Positions 36,201 through 47,996 of a DNA stretch of 64,000 nucleotides are shown in pieces (position 1 is the first letter of the stretch; the number at the start of each line of letters is the position of its first letter). Below the pieces are notes generated by a model that ran no database searches, was not told the DNA's origin, and was given only the letters and a program-made list of their open reading frames with translations. Source of the DNA: Schoenoplectus triqueter (Eukaryota > Streptophyta > Magnoliopsida > Poales > Cyperaceae); NCBI GenBank assembly GCA_964058805.1, contig CAXKVV010000338.1:32791-96790 (forward strand). Direction: 5' to 3'. The translations under genes and the position numbers were made by a program.

Positions 36201-36714
36201 TTGTATAACAACATAATTCAGGACATGTGACTAAATTCAAAAATAATAAATTAATCAAATAAATATGAGAAAACTTGCCAAACATTACTTTGGCTTCTGA
36301 ATATGGGTCTTTGACTTTTCCCCATCTTTTGTTGCTTTATGAAAATATTCTCTATATTCTCATTCGTGTATGACGTAAATTTTGATAGATAATTTATATT
36401 TACATCTGAGATGTTTAATTATATGCGGACAATTTCTACACATGTAGCTTTAGACAAATCTTGCTTGGTATTTATGAATTAATATCCAAAGCACATTCAT
36501 TCCACTTTATTGCTCATGCTTTTATAACACTTTCAAACAAATAAATTTTAATATTTTTTCTCTTAGAAATATTAATCATATCTTCCATCAAGATATATTA
36601 GAAGATAGAAGTGAGCAATTTTTGTCCGAATTTCTTAAACCGTGATCCTCTAGTGGACCACTAATCACAAATTAAATTATCTTAATCCATATCGTCGATC
36701 TTCCAGAGAGACAC
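33268..36714. other. Intergenic with short tandem duplications
   Basis: 33,268-33,350 continues the repeat that hosts the copia element. 33,369-33,454 is a 43-bp tandem duplication (ATTACTGTCTTTA...). 34,099-34,172 is a 37-bp tandem duplication (AAATTCTAGTCATGTATTTT). 35,071-35,093 is a near-palindrome (AGGGAGGTCAATTAACCTCC). 36,539-36,610 matches an internal part of the Helitron at 56,400-56,470. No gene seen. Confidence 0.6.
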
Positions 36715-39119
36715 TGTGAAACCTCGTAACTTTTAAAATAATAAAATCTATAAATATAAAATTTAGCCAATTATGTGGAAAAATATATATAGTAAACTTT
36801 ATAATTTGGAAAGAAGAAATCTTAATTTAAAATTTTATCTCTGAAATTTAATTCAATATTTATTAAAATATAAATAAGTTAAATCTAAATTGAAAGATAT
36901 ATATAAAAAAATAATACGTTAAAATTTGATGAAATAATTAACAACAATAAAAATAATGGTGATGATAATCAATAAATCAAAGGTACGTTGAATTTATAAA
37001 GTATAGATTTAAGGGTTTAAATTAAAGAATGAAACCCAAATATCAAACTAAATTTATGAAACTTTAAATAAGTGATTTCAAAGTTAACAACGCGAGAATA
37101 TCGGATGAAATTAAATTACGATGAATAAAATTAATGAATGTCGAATAGAAATTTAAATTCTTAATAATTAAGAGTTAAGCTCAAATTTACAACGATTGAC
37201 TTAAGAAATTTACAATAATATCCATGATGAGGTAAAGATGATTAAAAAAAATTTAAATGACCTTAAAATTAAATTATTTAATACGATAAAAATATAAGAA
37301 TCAAATCGGTCCTGAAAAATAATTACGTTCAAATGATTAAAAGAGAGAATAAATCAGACGCGCGAATGATCGCACAAATTCGTTAACGAAAAATCCGACC
37401 GATCTCAAAGTCAAAATTTCTTTCTCTCTCTCTTTCTTTTCTTTATTTTCCTCTCTCTCTCTCTTTTTCTTTCCCGTGACATGTTCCCTCCCATTCTCTC
37501 TTTTTTTCTTTTCTTCCCTAGGCGACAAGATCTTTTTCCCGTTTCCCCTTCTTTTTCTCTATCTGACGACAACCCACGCCAACTCGGCCTCAATCACCTC
37601 CCTCACCGCTCTCCCATCTACACTCTCTCACGCGAACGGGAGACCCCAAACCCTCCCTGGACCTAGAAGCACAACAAAGCCGAACCAACACCCAGGGTTG
37701 GGACACCGACAGTGACAATGTCACGAGCAAAGGCCACCCTCCACTACCATGTTGGCTGCCACAAACAAAAGTCGAGGTGGGTAGAAACGCCAACCCGACC
37801 TTCTTTCTACCTCGAGTCGTACTAGGTAACGTCTTTCCCTATCTCCCCTGGTCATGTGGGTCGTGTGCCGGGTTGAGCCCGTGCGCTTGCATGCTTGATC
37901 GTTGCTTGAGTGATTTTTTCCTATTTGCTGTCTTTTTTTTAATAACTGGGTTGTTGTTGTACCTTGGTACACTGGTACCAATCGGTACGAGTGAGGCGAG
38001 GTGTTGCCTTGTGCAATGGCCTTGTGTTGTCTATTTCACACGTGGGTTATTTACTACTTGTTGCTGACTCTGGGTTTGTGGCTTGTTTACCCTACTGGTA
38101 CCCCCTTATCTCTGAACCTTCGGGTGGTTTTTGGTCTTGGTACGCATGGATTCTGATTGACTGATTTTTTTATATTGGGGTGACGGCTCCGTGATCTGAG
38201 TATGATATCATTTTTTTTGGTTAAATACTGGCCCTATCATCTATTCTTGTTCTGATATGCTGGTATATTATTGTTGTTGGGTTATTTATGCTCTATGACC
38301 ATGGCTTGTTGGTTATGTTGGCCGATTTCTCCTATTGCCCTGATAAGTACCTAACCGCTTGATCATTTGCTGTTAACTGTTGAATTAGAATCTCACTTGA
38401 TCCGTAGAGATAGCATGCTATCACCGTGCATTGGGCATTAATACATGTATGGCTATATGTGGGCTAAGTTCTGTAGAACTTAAGTTGAAATTAGAAATTT
38501 CAATTTAGAAATGGACGCAAATGAAACACTATTGGGCTAACAAAATGGGGCCATCAATTGGACTTTAATTCGCTTTAAATAATCAGGATTTACGAAATTA
38601 AAATTCATTTGGCCGATAATCGAATTGATAATTAATTTAAAATTTAATTTGGATTAGTATTAAAATAATAAAGGCCCAATGATTAAAAGTCCCAAGAAAA
38701 TTAAAAGTGATTAAATTAAAAATTTGACTAATTAATTGGAAGCCACCCCGAAAGGTTTGGCGGTATTCATGGACTAATACGTAAACTGAAAGAACCGAAA
38801 AATGATTATATTCCCCGACTGCCCCCGTTTCGGGTTGCCAGTGCACAGACACAATTGGCTCGATAGTCAGCGTATGATCCAGTTCATTAAAACACCAACA
38901 CGTTTAAATAAATAAAAACATTAATTAAATTTAAGTTTAATTGAATTTATTTTCTTTTAATTCGATTTTTATTTTTAATTCTAGTTTTATATAATATATT
39001 TTCTAATTAATAAAAATAATATTAAAATATAAAATGAGATATAATTAAAGAATATGATATAAATACTTAGGGGTTATAAAATAATAACTAAAGGATAAGA
39101 ATAATTTATAATATAAAAT

Positions 39120-39375
39120 ATATATTAATCAATTTCTCTATTTTAATAATTGAATAACATTAATTAATATATAAATACCTATTAATCAATTTCTCTATTT
39201 AATAATGGAATAATACGCATAAATATATAAATATATATATATTAATTAATTTCTCTATTTTTAATAAGAAACAATACTAATTATATAATATTATATATTA
39301 ATTAATTTCTCTATTTTTAATAAGAAACAATATTAATTATATAATATTATATATTAATAAATTTCTCTATTTCTA
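39120..39375. repeat. Tandem repeat of about 60-70 bp in the long LTR
   Basis: Four to five degenerate units, each with TTAAT.AATTTCTCTATTT followed by AATAAGAAACAATA.TAATTA-like sequence. The last two full units are nearly identical. Confidence 0.8.
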
Positions 39376-39843
39376 AATAATTAATTATCCTAATTATAAT
39401 TAAATTAATTAAGTGATATCATTAGGCTAACTTAATTAATCTAAATAAATTAAGTTAGTTACATTAATCAAAATGAATAAAATCTCAAAACACGAACACT
39501 AAATAATAATCATGATTCAGAGTTTGGTATACCCTGACCTAACCAGACCAAACGTGAATAGGATACTCGCCAATTTAATTTATTTTGACTTCATAGGTTC
39601 TCGAATCTTATCTTGACGAGCTGACCGACGAGTACACTCATGATGAGATGGCTGACGAGACTGTTAGCGTCACCGGAGACTTAGAAATTTGACGCTACCA
39701 ACCTGATCAAATTATTCTCAGGTACGGTTTCTGGGATTTGATTTTCTTTCTTCAGAATTAGGAACCCAAACCGAAAATAAAACTATTTTGAAAATAAATC
39801 TGAAATGCAGTATTTTCTGACCAAACAATGTTTAGAGACTCGA

Positions 39844-39902
39844 ATTGACCTGTCATATGCATCCGGTAAATTGACCTGTCATATGCATCTGGTAAATTGA
39901 CC
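39844..39902. repeat. 26-bp tandem duplication in the long LTR
   Basis: ATTGACCTGTCATATGCATC followed by CGGTAA is repeated with a 26-bp period, plus a partial third unit. Confidence 0.85.
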
Positions 39903-40434
39903 AGAATATTCGAGACATACACGCATTCGCATGCCATATCATGTCATATTGCATGTAGACAGGACAAAAGTAGGATTCGAGAAATAGTCCCGAGATAGGA
40001 TTAGATAGGATTAAAGGATTCAAGTTGTAGATTATATTTATTAGGAAATTATTATTATAATAATTAATTATTAATTAAGTAAGGTCATTAATCATGCATA
40101 AAATGCATGAGAGTGCTGAGAGGCGGACCGGCTAATTCTTAGTCTGAATTGCCTTGCATAACCAGATCGTTGTGGTTACGTACGGTGACCCATAGGCCCG
40201 TGGGACTCACCGATCCCGTCATTTAGCGGGTTTGACTGTGTCAGAGTATTTTATTTTGATCAATATTATATTTATATTATTCTTGATATGATTACATTTT
40301 TAATCCAAATTTGAGCGATTAGGATACCATGTACTTCAGCCATATTCGAGACTGAAATCTACGTCGTGATATTATATTATTATATTTATCCGGCTTATTT
40401 AGGATCCTAGTATTGTCCGAAGGGCTTTCTCCTT

Positions 40435-40870
40435 TGACCCTTAGTTGGTACAGAGAAAATCGGGATGCGGTCCGCTGACCTTAGTGGGTACAGTGTAGGC
40501 TCCCATTTGCTTATATCTCATTTTGATACTTTTATGGGATGCGGTCCTCTGACCCTTGGTTGGTACAGTGTAGGCTCCCATTTTATTTTGATTTGTTAAT
40601 TCATGGGTAGTTATCTCCTTTTGGCGATATGGCAACTAAAGACATATTTATCCGCTTGCTTTTATTTTGTAAGGTAAATTACCAGATTTAGCAGACCAGA
40701 GTACGTGCCTATGCACGCTCACTCTCCTAGGGCGTTATCGCCTCGGGAGCCCGAATTGTCATTTATACGGTATTGACGCCGCATAAACATAAAGTCCTAA
40801 ATTCATAAGTTGAGTCGCTGGTGGCGCCCGCTTAGGCAAGGCCCAAGTTCATAAGTTGGGACGCTGGTGG
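40435..40870. repeat. Repeated modules in the 3' part of the long LTR
   Basis: Two units 74 bp apart start GGGATGCGGTCC (40,462 and 40,536) and contain GGTACAGTGTAGGCTCCCAT. Near 40,807 and 40,852 the module ATAAGTTG.G.CGCTGGTGGC is repeated. These GC-richer modules stand out from the AT-rich LTR background. Confidence 0.8.
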
Positions 40871-41583
40871 CGTCCGCTTGAGATAGATCTGGCAAATTTA
40901 CAATCTGAGTATTTAATTCGGGTGTTTGATTTTCGTACCTTATATTTTATATTATATTATTATTTTCACAGATTCTCTATTTTGAATTTATTTGCCATTT
41001 CATGTCATGCATATAGGTGTTTTCTCAAATATGCATAAAATAATATTACATTAATATATATTAAATTATTTCATTGCATTTAAATTTTGGTATCGGTATT
41101 TGGGTCCAGTCTAGGAAAGAATATCAAATCTTAAGGCTGGATCTAAATTCGTACTGAGTAATTTTAAAAATTACTCACGTTTTCACGGTGGTTGTGGGAT
41201 CCAGGTTTACAAGTGCGGGATCGAGTTTTGATGAGAGTGCTAGGTGCAGTCCTGCGTGATATCGAGGTGTTTCGCCGCATCAGCATAGTGAGGCGGGTAG
41301 ATAATTAGGACTTATCGGGCATCGGGTTTTTGTTTCTTTCTTTGGGTTTTATTTGAGAGATTTTGCTACCCATTCCGAAAGAGTTAGCCCCGTCGGTGTT
41401 TGGCGTTGTATTCTATTGTATATTCTGGACTGTTATTGTTTTGTATTATTATTATTATTTTGTTTATTTGGATATTTATCTTATTTTATTCATTTAGCCT
41501 TTCGTACACATGTCTCGTCGTGCGTACGTGGTGGGATTAATCACCCCTAATCCACTTTGTTATTTTTGGGGTGTGACAGACAC

Positions 41584-43574
41584 AATCTCGTTGATCATCA
41601 GACTCCTTTAAGAGTTCTAGTGATCTTCCTCTAATCCGATGGAGCGATTGAGATGATCGGCGCAGATAGTTTTCGTCTATTCTGAAACTCTGTCTTGAGA
41701 GATGGATTTCTATTGGAAAACGAAAGGGTACCAGAAAAATGGAGAATGAGAGACTTATTTCGAAAACCAACAATCTACCTGCATATAATGGACGCCCATA
41801 ATTGAGAACGGTTATTTTTAGTGGGTCCATATCAGGTCCAAATTTCTCTTAACGGGTTCACTGCTTAATTAGAAAACTATCTATAGTTGTGTTATTCAGG
41901 AACCAATAGTATAATTATATTATTATCAAACTTTATATAATTTAGACCATCACTAAATCATAAAGTTATTAATACACATTCTACACATTAAAAGACTTAC
42001 TTCTCATGACACATATTAACCCTGATTAATAATACAAAATTTGATCACTTCATAACGGGTATAATTTGACAGTCCATTATATAATATATATTTATTACAT
42101 ATAAGCCCATACATATTATAATTAATAATAATTAATTCCAATAATTTTTACTTTTTCTAATATAATTATATTCATTTGTTAAAATAATTTATTATTTTTT
42201 TATGTATCTAAATAAAAATATCCGTTGCAATGCGCGTATGCAGCTTCCTCATAGATAAGATTTGGAGGTGAAGTTTTTAATATTTCAATAGCATTATATG
42301 AGAACTCCTTTCTTTCTTTCTTTTCCCGACCAAAACTTGAACCCACTTTCTGATATCCATCTTTAAGAATGACAAAAGACCCACTTTCCCCTTACAGGTG
42401 GCTATCTCTATCTATATATTTATCGACCGGTACTGCTATGCCTTTTTGCTGGTACAATTCCCGAGTTACTTCCGCTTCCTTGCAGCCATCCTTTTCCTCT
42501 TTTTGCCACTCTTCTCTGTTCGCCAGTACAATTCATTGAAGAGAGCTCGATGGTTTGATTTTGCTCTTCTCCACCTGTGCTTCATTCCTCCCAGTTTTAT
42601 CTCCATTAATTAACATTCGCTGTACCTTTTGAAAATCAGAAAGATTAAAAAAAAATTAAGGAACTTTATCATTGGTCCGATATTAACTTAAATAAGGGAC
42701 TTACTAATTAAAACAACTTCAACCAACTCTATTATTTTTTTTCTTTTTATCGTTTGTAATTGGCGGTAAGTTGGGACAGGATATAAAACTCTTTAAATCA
42801 CAAATTATAATGGGGATGGATCAATTGACAATGGATTATTTTGATAATCTTGACAATATTACTCTAAATAAATTTAAAAAATCTTAAAAAAATAGATACA
42901 AATTTACAAATATATATTTTTTTATTTATAAATTAATAGTGTTTTAAATTTCATACAATTTAAATATCATTTGACGGTCCATCAATGATTATAAAATTAT
43001 AATTATTATAAATTATATAAATTTGATGATATTTAATGGACTGTCAAACAATGATTAAATTGCATAAATTTTAAAATATCATTGTTCTATAATAAGACAA
43101 AGAAAACACAGAAATTAATCTCAAATTCCAGCCAATTCACCACAAATAATCCATTTTGTCCCGAATTAACACAAATCACCCCCAAAATCTGGTTAATTAT
43201 ATTGGAAAATAATTGTTATTTTTAAAATCTCTATGTAATGTTTCTAATATAATTTATTTTCATTTATTTAATAATATTAATACTATTATTTCTTGTATTG
43301 TGTTGATATTGCTTCTAAATTTACATTGATGGCATATAGTCATCACTGTCATATGTCCTATGGGTTCTCCAAAAACAATTCTTTAATTTTCCGGTCAGTA
43401 CCCTCCACGTTTCTTTATTAATAATCGTTTCACATGAGTCGGTAAATAAAGCTAAAGTTTGTCTTAGACATTCAACAAATTGATTGATCAAAGAATTAAT
43501 TTTTGAAGGGGTGAGAGTTGGCCACATGGGGTATGGGCGGGTCGGATGGTCCGACTCAAATTCGGATGGTTTAA
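41584..43574. other. Intergenic; Helitron 3'-end remnant and an inverted repeat
   Basis: 42,155-42,248 closely matches the last 90 bp of the Helitron at 56,490-56,576 (TTTTTATGTATCTAAATAAA, AAAATATCC...ATGCG) but its end is mutated. 42,940-43,090 forms an inverted repeat with GGTCCATCAATGATTATAAA opposite ATGGACTGTCAAACAATG. 42,815-42,880 shares GACAATGGATTATTTTGATA with 5,875 and 45,500. A 71-codon open stretch at 42,398-42,613 has no recognisable domain and is not called a gene. Confidence 0.55.
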
Positions 43575-43961
43575 GAGCATCTCCAACGGGGGGTTTTATT
43601 GAGTTGCTAATCCTATGTGTCACTCTGTAATTCTGATTTCAGCGTTGGAGCGCTGGTTTCTAAATTAGAAATTTAATCGCCGGTTTCTAATTTAGAAACC
43701 CAGTTCTAAAGTACATGTCATATTAGCAATCGATCTAATTTCAGCGATGGAGAACAAAATTGCTAATCCATTTCTCTGGAGCGCTAATTTTCTCCCCGCG
43801 AGCGAAATTTGTTTGGCGCGAGTGATCCTACCTGGCGCTTGAGAAATCACAAATAACAATTCAGCGTTGGAGTGGAAATATTGAGATTAGAAACCATTTG
43901 CTCTTATAACTAACGTGGCAATAATAAAAATTTAAAAACTATTTTAGCATTGGAGATGCTC
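43575..43961. mobile_element. Tourist-like MITE, 387 bp
   Basis: Inverted ends GAGCATCTCCAACG and GCATTGGAGATGCTC with TAA on each side (43,572-43,574 and 43,962-43,964). No coding capacity. It interrupts a GGTCGGATGG-type repeat whose halves rejoin across it. Confidence 0.85.
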
Positions 43962-43964
43962 TAA

Positions 43965-44340
43965 TGGGTTGGATGAGTCATGGGTTGGACGGGTTGACGG
44001 ATTAGGATGGGTATTGTTTGAGGAGATGCGGTCGCGACTCATTTTAAGATTACGGATCGATGGGACGGACCAGAATGGATCGATTCACATGGACCAAAAG
44101 ATTATTTTTTAATTTTATAAAAGTTCAAAATAACTCAAATAATTTCAAAAAAGAAATTAAAAAATGTGTTCCAATAACCCAAACTATTTGACCACAGACA
44201 TTCTTCAATAATCTTGATTTTTTAAAATTTTTATAATTCCAAAAATAATAAGAAACAAATATAATTTTAAAAATTCATATAACTTTAAATAAAATGACAA
44301 AATAATTATATAATTAAAATAAAATATTTTTTATACTTGG
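43965..44340. repeat. Dispersed repeat, same family as the copia target
   Basis: Shares GGGTTGGACGGGTTG-like, AAAGTTCAAAATAA.T.AAAT and the following CAAA.TATTTAACC/GACCA, TAAT.TT.GATTTT..AA segments with 27,100-27,381 plus 33,263-33,340. It therefore shows what that locus looked like before the copia insertion. Confidence 0.6.
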
Positions 44341-44674
44341 AGAAGTTTAAAAGAAAGCTCCAATCCTCTGTTATTTAGAAGGGTTTATATGAGCAAGATT
44401 GGTTTATCCAGAAAAAAAAATGTGGAACCACCAGTTCAAAGAATACTTAACATCATTTTTTAAATATGAATATAATTATGGTTTGCTCTTAGAGATTCTC
44501 TTACTTAGCATATATTAATGTGTCAATATTGTTCGTCATCGACATACGTGCAGATGCTTTTCTATATCAGTAATATAAGAGACATGCCACGTATATATGT
44601 TAAAAGAAAAAAAAGTGGTTTATTAATGTGTTATAATTAAATAATGATTACATGTTATAATTAAGCTTGTTCCA

Positions 44675-45780
44675 ACAAGTATTAAGAAATACTTTAATTG
44701 CTTGTTATAGTGAATTTAATTAATTTTGTGACAATTAATGAACAGAAACAAGAAAATTATATGTGTTTAGGTATGTTTTAAATATTAGATTAATTAATAC
44801 CTGTTTCGAAAAATATATATCGCAACCAATGAGAAAAATAATTGAATATTTTGTTTTCACGTATTTAAATTCAATTTTGTGTTAAAAAGTGAATATGATA
44901 TCTACGTTAGAAGGAAATGAATATATTGACAACCATCTATTTAACGATATTCATATTAACACCGCCACAAAAACAAATTTTAATTTATTACATTATCAAT
45001 TTATCCAAATATCTTTATATCTTATAGAATTTAAATAGCCATGTCATAAATTTGAATTGTGATAATTTAATGGGGAGGAATTCAGGGGTGTCAATTATCG
45101 ACCAGACCTGACAGGTTAATCCGACCCGAAGATAAATTGATCGGATATGGGTTTAATATTTTTGATCCGAATTGGGTTGGGTTCAGGTCAACCCGACCCG
45201 ATTATTTATGATTTTTTAAATAATTTTGTGATTTAGTACTAATTAAAGCTTAAATATATACTCATTAAGAGTAATTATAAATTAATTAATATTTAATTAT
45301 TTAAAATTATATAAAAAAATTAATAATTAATTAATTAATTTACACAGGTCTGGTCGGGTCATGTATGAGCTAAGATTTTTTTACCCAAATTTAATCGGGT
45401 CGGGTTCGGAATGGGTAAAAAAATAAAAAATAATAAAATAATATGACCCGACCTGAACCCGATCCGACCCGACCCACTGACACCCCTACCTTTGATGATG
45501 GGTTATTTTGATAATTTTGACAATGAACTTTAAAAAAAATGAAACTAATCTTAGAAGTAGAAAAAAAATTATAGATTTGTTCTTCTAACATAGCTATCAC
45601 ATTTACTTTTTAACGTAAAATTTAATATAAATACATGAAAACAAAATATTTAATTAATTTTCTCATTGGTTGTAATGTATATATATTTTTCAAAATAGAC
45701 GTATTAATTAATTAAAGTACTTCTTAATACTTGTTTTCAAAATAGACGTATTAATTAATTAAAGTACTTCTTAATACTTG
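44675..45780. mobile_element. Long inverted-repeat (foldback) element
   Basis: The left arm (44,675-44,935) and right arm (about 45,555-45,780) are complementary over long blocks. Examples are ACAAGTATTAAGAAATACTT against AAGTACTTCTTAATACTTG, AACCAATGAGAAAA against TTTTCTCATTGGTT, and TATTTTGTTTTCACGTATTT against AAATACATGAAAACAAAATA. The left arm has an extra about 100-bp segment. No transposase. The type is uncertain; it could be a non-autonomous Mutator-like or foldback element. Confidence 0.65.
45084..45487. mobile_element. hAT-like MITE nested in the foldback element
   Basis: 404 bp with ends AGGGGTGTCA and TGACACCCCT and GC-rich subterminal GGGTCGGGT/ACCCGACCCG repeats in inverted orientation around an AT-rich centre. 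Ends of this style are typical of plant hAT-type MITEs. A clear 8-bp target duplication was not found. Confidence 0.65.
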
Positions 45781-45815
45781 TTTTCAAAATAGACGTATTA
45801 TTAATTAATTAAAGT
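45691..45815. repeat. 47-bp tandem repeat
   Basis: CAAAATAGACGTATTAATTA recurs at 45,691, 45,738 and 45,785 (period 47), at the outer end of the foldback right arm. The third copy is partial and has an extra ATT. Confidence 0.9.
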
Positions 45816-46048
45816 ATAGACCTAATGTGAAAGTACGTGAGAAGTCTGAGGCAGTTAATGCAAGTCGTTTTCAAAACCCACTCGCAAATTTCAAGAGAAG
45901 ATTTCTTTGGGATACTCTCAGATGCATTGATGTTGGGATTGACGACGAGACAGATATCATCAAGACATCAAATAAGACTTCTGCTGAATTAAGAAATCAA
46001 TTATCTTACTCTTCTCTTTCATGCCATTGTATGAAACAATATCTAGTG

Positions 46049-46484
46049 TGTTCGGATGGTAAAAAAATTAGTGTAAGAATATCATTTTTCGGATAAGTAA
46101 TTGGAAATAGTTTGAGGTTACTGATATTTTAGAAAATATAAGAAGAGTATTAATTTTTATTATTTCGGATTAAATATTATTTGGATAGTAACTTAAGAAC
46201 AATAGAAAGAATAGTTAAAATAATTAATTATTTTTTTAGTATTTTATTTAATAATATTATTTATTTAATATTATTCCATACTAATATAAAAGAAAAAAAA
46301 ATTATTATTTTCATTGCCCTCATGGAGCACTAATCCGTTAACCCAATATTTTTTATGGGTTAGCGGATTAACATTGTTCTACTGCTATTTTTGATTTTGT
46401 TTTTGTGTTTGAAATTTGGATGGTTGGTAACCCGAAAATAGTATTGCTATTATGAGAACAATGTTATTTTACACCATCCAAACA
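46049..46484. mobile_element. MITE with TGTTCGGATGGT ends
   Basis: Left end TGTTCGGATGGT and right end ACCATCCAAACA are complementary with one mismatch. The interior is AT-rich and non-coding. No clean target duplication. It abuts the next element. Confidence 0.55.
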
Positions 46485-46495
46485 AAAGTACAGCT

Positions 46496-47994
46496 AGGGG
46501 TGCAAACAGATCGGATATTATCCGACCGTATCTGAATTCATATTCGGATAATTACGGATACAGATATTTGGATATGGATATTAGTTTATTAATTATTTTT
46601 GAATAAAAAAATTAATGGGAATAAATAAATATGGATAAACATACTAAAAATGAATAAATAAAAATTTTGTGATCAAATATAAATAAACATTAAAGTTGAG
46701 TTAGATAATTATCCTTTAAAAAGTACAGTCCAATCAAATATACTGCAGCGTACCTATATAAACAATCGTATAAACATTTAGGGCATGTTCGGTGTACATG
46801 AAGGAATGGGTATGGTTTTGAAATTTGAACTGATTTTACTGTTCAAACTGGGAAATAAAACATTGAGTCAGACTCAATTTTTTTTTCCCACCGGCCGAAC
46901 AGGCCCTTAATGATTTTGAGCCGGTCCCAAGAAAAACAATTCTTATCACAACTTGCTCGATTTTTTTTTTTGTTTAATCTCATATTCTCATATCAGATTT
47001 TCTGTGATTGGTTTCAAGAAATGAGATGTAGGGGAGCTGGTTCCATAAAAACCGCTGTGATCATGTTAATGCATGTGATTTATTTACTTTTTCTATTAAC
47101 AAAATATTCTCATATCTTCACTGTGCACTTTGCTATTTTGTTGACCAAATATATGTTTCATCTAGGCCCAAAAATTATTCGAGAGCATGCACAACACAGA
47201 AGTTGCAAATTAACTGAATGGAATGACTAGGGTAACAAACATATAGTAAAATATCTGATTTTATCCGTGAACTGATCAAAAAAATAATAAAAATTATCCG
47301 ATCCGTATCCTTAAAAAAAATCCATATTCGTATATGAAGAAATTCGTATCCGTATTCGTATCTGAAGAAATCTGTATCCGTATTCGTATCCGAAGAAATC
47401 CGTATTCGTATTCATATCCGAAGAAATCCGTATCTATATTCGTATAAGAAGAAATATGTATCTGTATCCGAAAATTTATAACGGATACGGATACGGTTTG
47501 GCTATCACCTATCCGTGACCGTCCGTTTAGCTATTATCCGTCAATATCTAACATTATCCGAAGGTATCCGATACGAATTTATCTGAATACATATTAAAAA
47601 AAATCTCATTATGTGTTTTTAATTATATATTTTTACATACATTATAAATTTAACTAATTTTAAATATAATTTGTGCTAATGTATCATGCTTTTTAATAAT
47701 TCATTGATTTTGAACTACTAATATAATGATAATTAATATATAACTTTTATAATTAATATTTAATTTTTATAATTAATAATCCTACCAAAAAATAATATGC
47801 AATTATTTTTTCTTGATATATATAATATTTTTAGTTAATATCCGTATTTGTATATGTATATGTCCGATATCCAATCCACATTCGATCTGTATCCGTATCC
47901 GAGATAAACTGTATCATAATACATATTCAAAAAATTATAACGGATATAAATACGATAAAATATTATACATCTTATCCGATGCGTTTGCAACCCT
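46496..47994. mobile_element. hAT-like element with TATCCG minisatellite
   Basis: Ends AGGGGTGCAAAC and GTTTGCAACCCT. Subterminal regions at both ends are rich in TATCCG/CGGATA motifs in inverted orientation. 47,280-47,480 is a minisatellite of GAAGAAATCCGTATTCGTAT-type units. No transposase. It contains a nested Tourist-like MITE at 46,781-46,906. Confidence 0.65.
46781..46906. mobile_element. Nested 126-bp Tourist-like MITE
   Basis: Ends GGGCATGTTCGG and CCGAACAGGCCC, flanked by TTA on both sides (46,778-46,780 and 46,907-46,909), a perfect 3-bp target duplication. Lies inside the hAT-like element. Confidence 0.85.
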
Positions 47995-47996
47995 AG

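Larger units (their letters stand above)
36715..41578. mobile_element. Very long solo LTR (4,864 bp), Ty3/gypsy-like
   Basis: Starts TGTGAAACCTCGTAACTTTT and ends TTTTTGGGGTGTGACA. The ends form an imperfect inverted repeat (TGTGAAACC / GGTGTGACA) and are bounded by a perfect 5-bp duplication GACAC (36,710-36,714 and 41,579-41,583). Nothing inside resembles gag or pol, and no second LTR lies nearby, so the simplest reading is a solo LTR left by intra-element recombination. LTRs of about 5 kb are known from the Ogre/Tat group of Ty3/gypsy. That lineage is inferred from size and the TGTGA...ends, not from proteins. It contains a CT-rich/GC-richer island (37,400-38,200) and several internal tandem repeats. 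Confidence 0.8.

Noticed and set aside
37476..38164. Overlapping open frames on both strands in the GC-richer island
   Set aside because: They lie inside the long solo LTR, overlap each other in several frames and match no family. They are explained by local composition.
40070..41350. CRISPR-like or other regularly spaced repeat array
   Set aside because: The units are contiguous tandem repeats without unique spacers, in plant nuclear DNA.
36715..41578. Possible protein-coding gene region with long transcript
   Set aside because: Ends, terminal inverted repeat and exact 5-bp duplication identify it as an LTR; no spliceable coding series was found.
41537..41830. 97-codon open frame on -
   Set aside because: It crosses the solo LTR boundary and target duplication, so it cannot be an ancestral coding unit; no domain seen.
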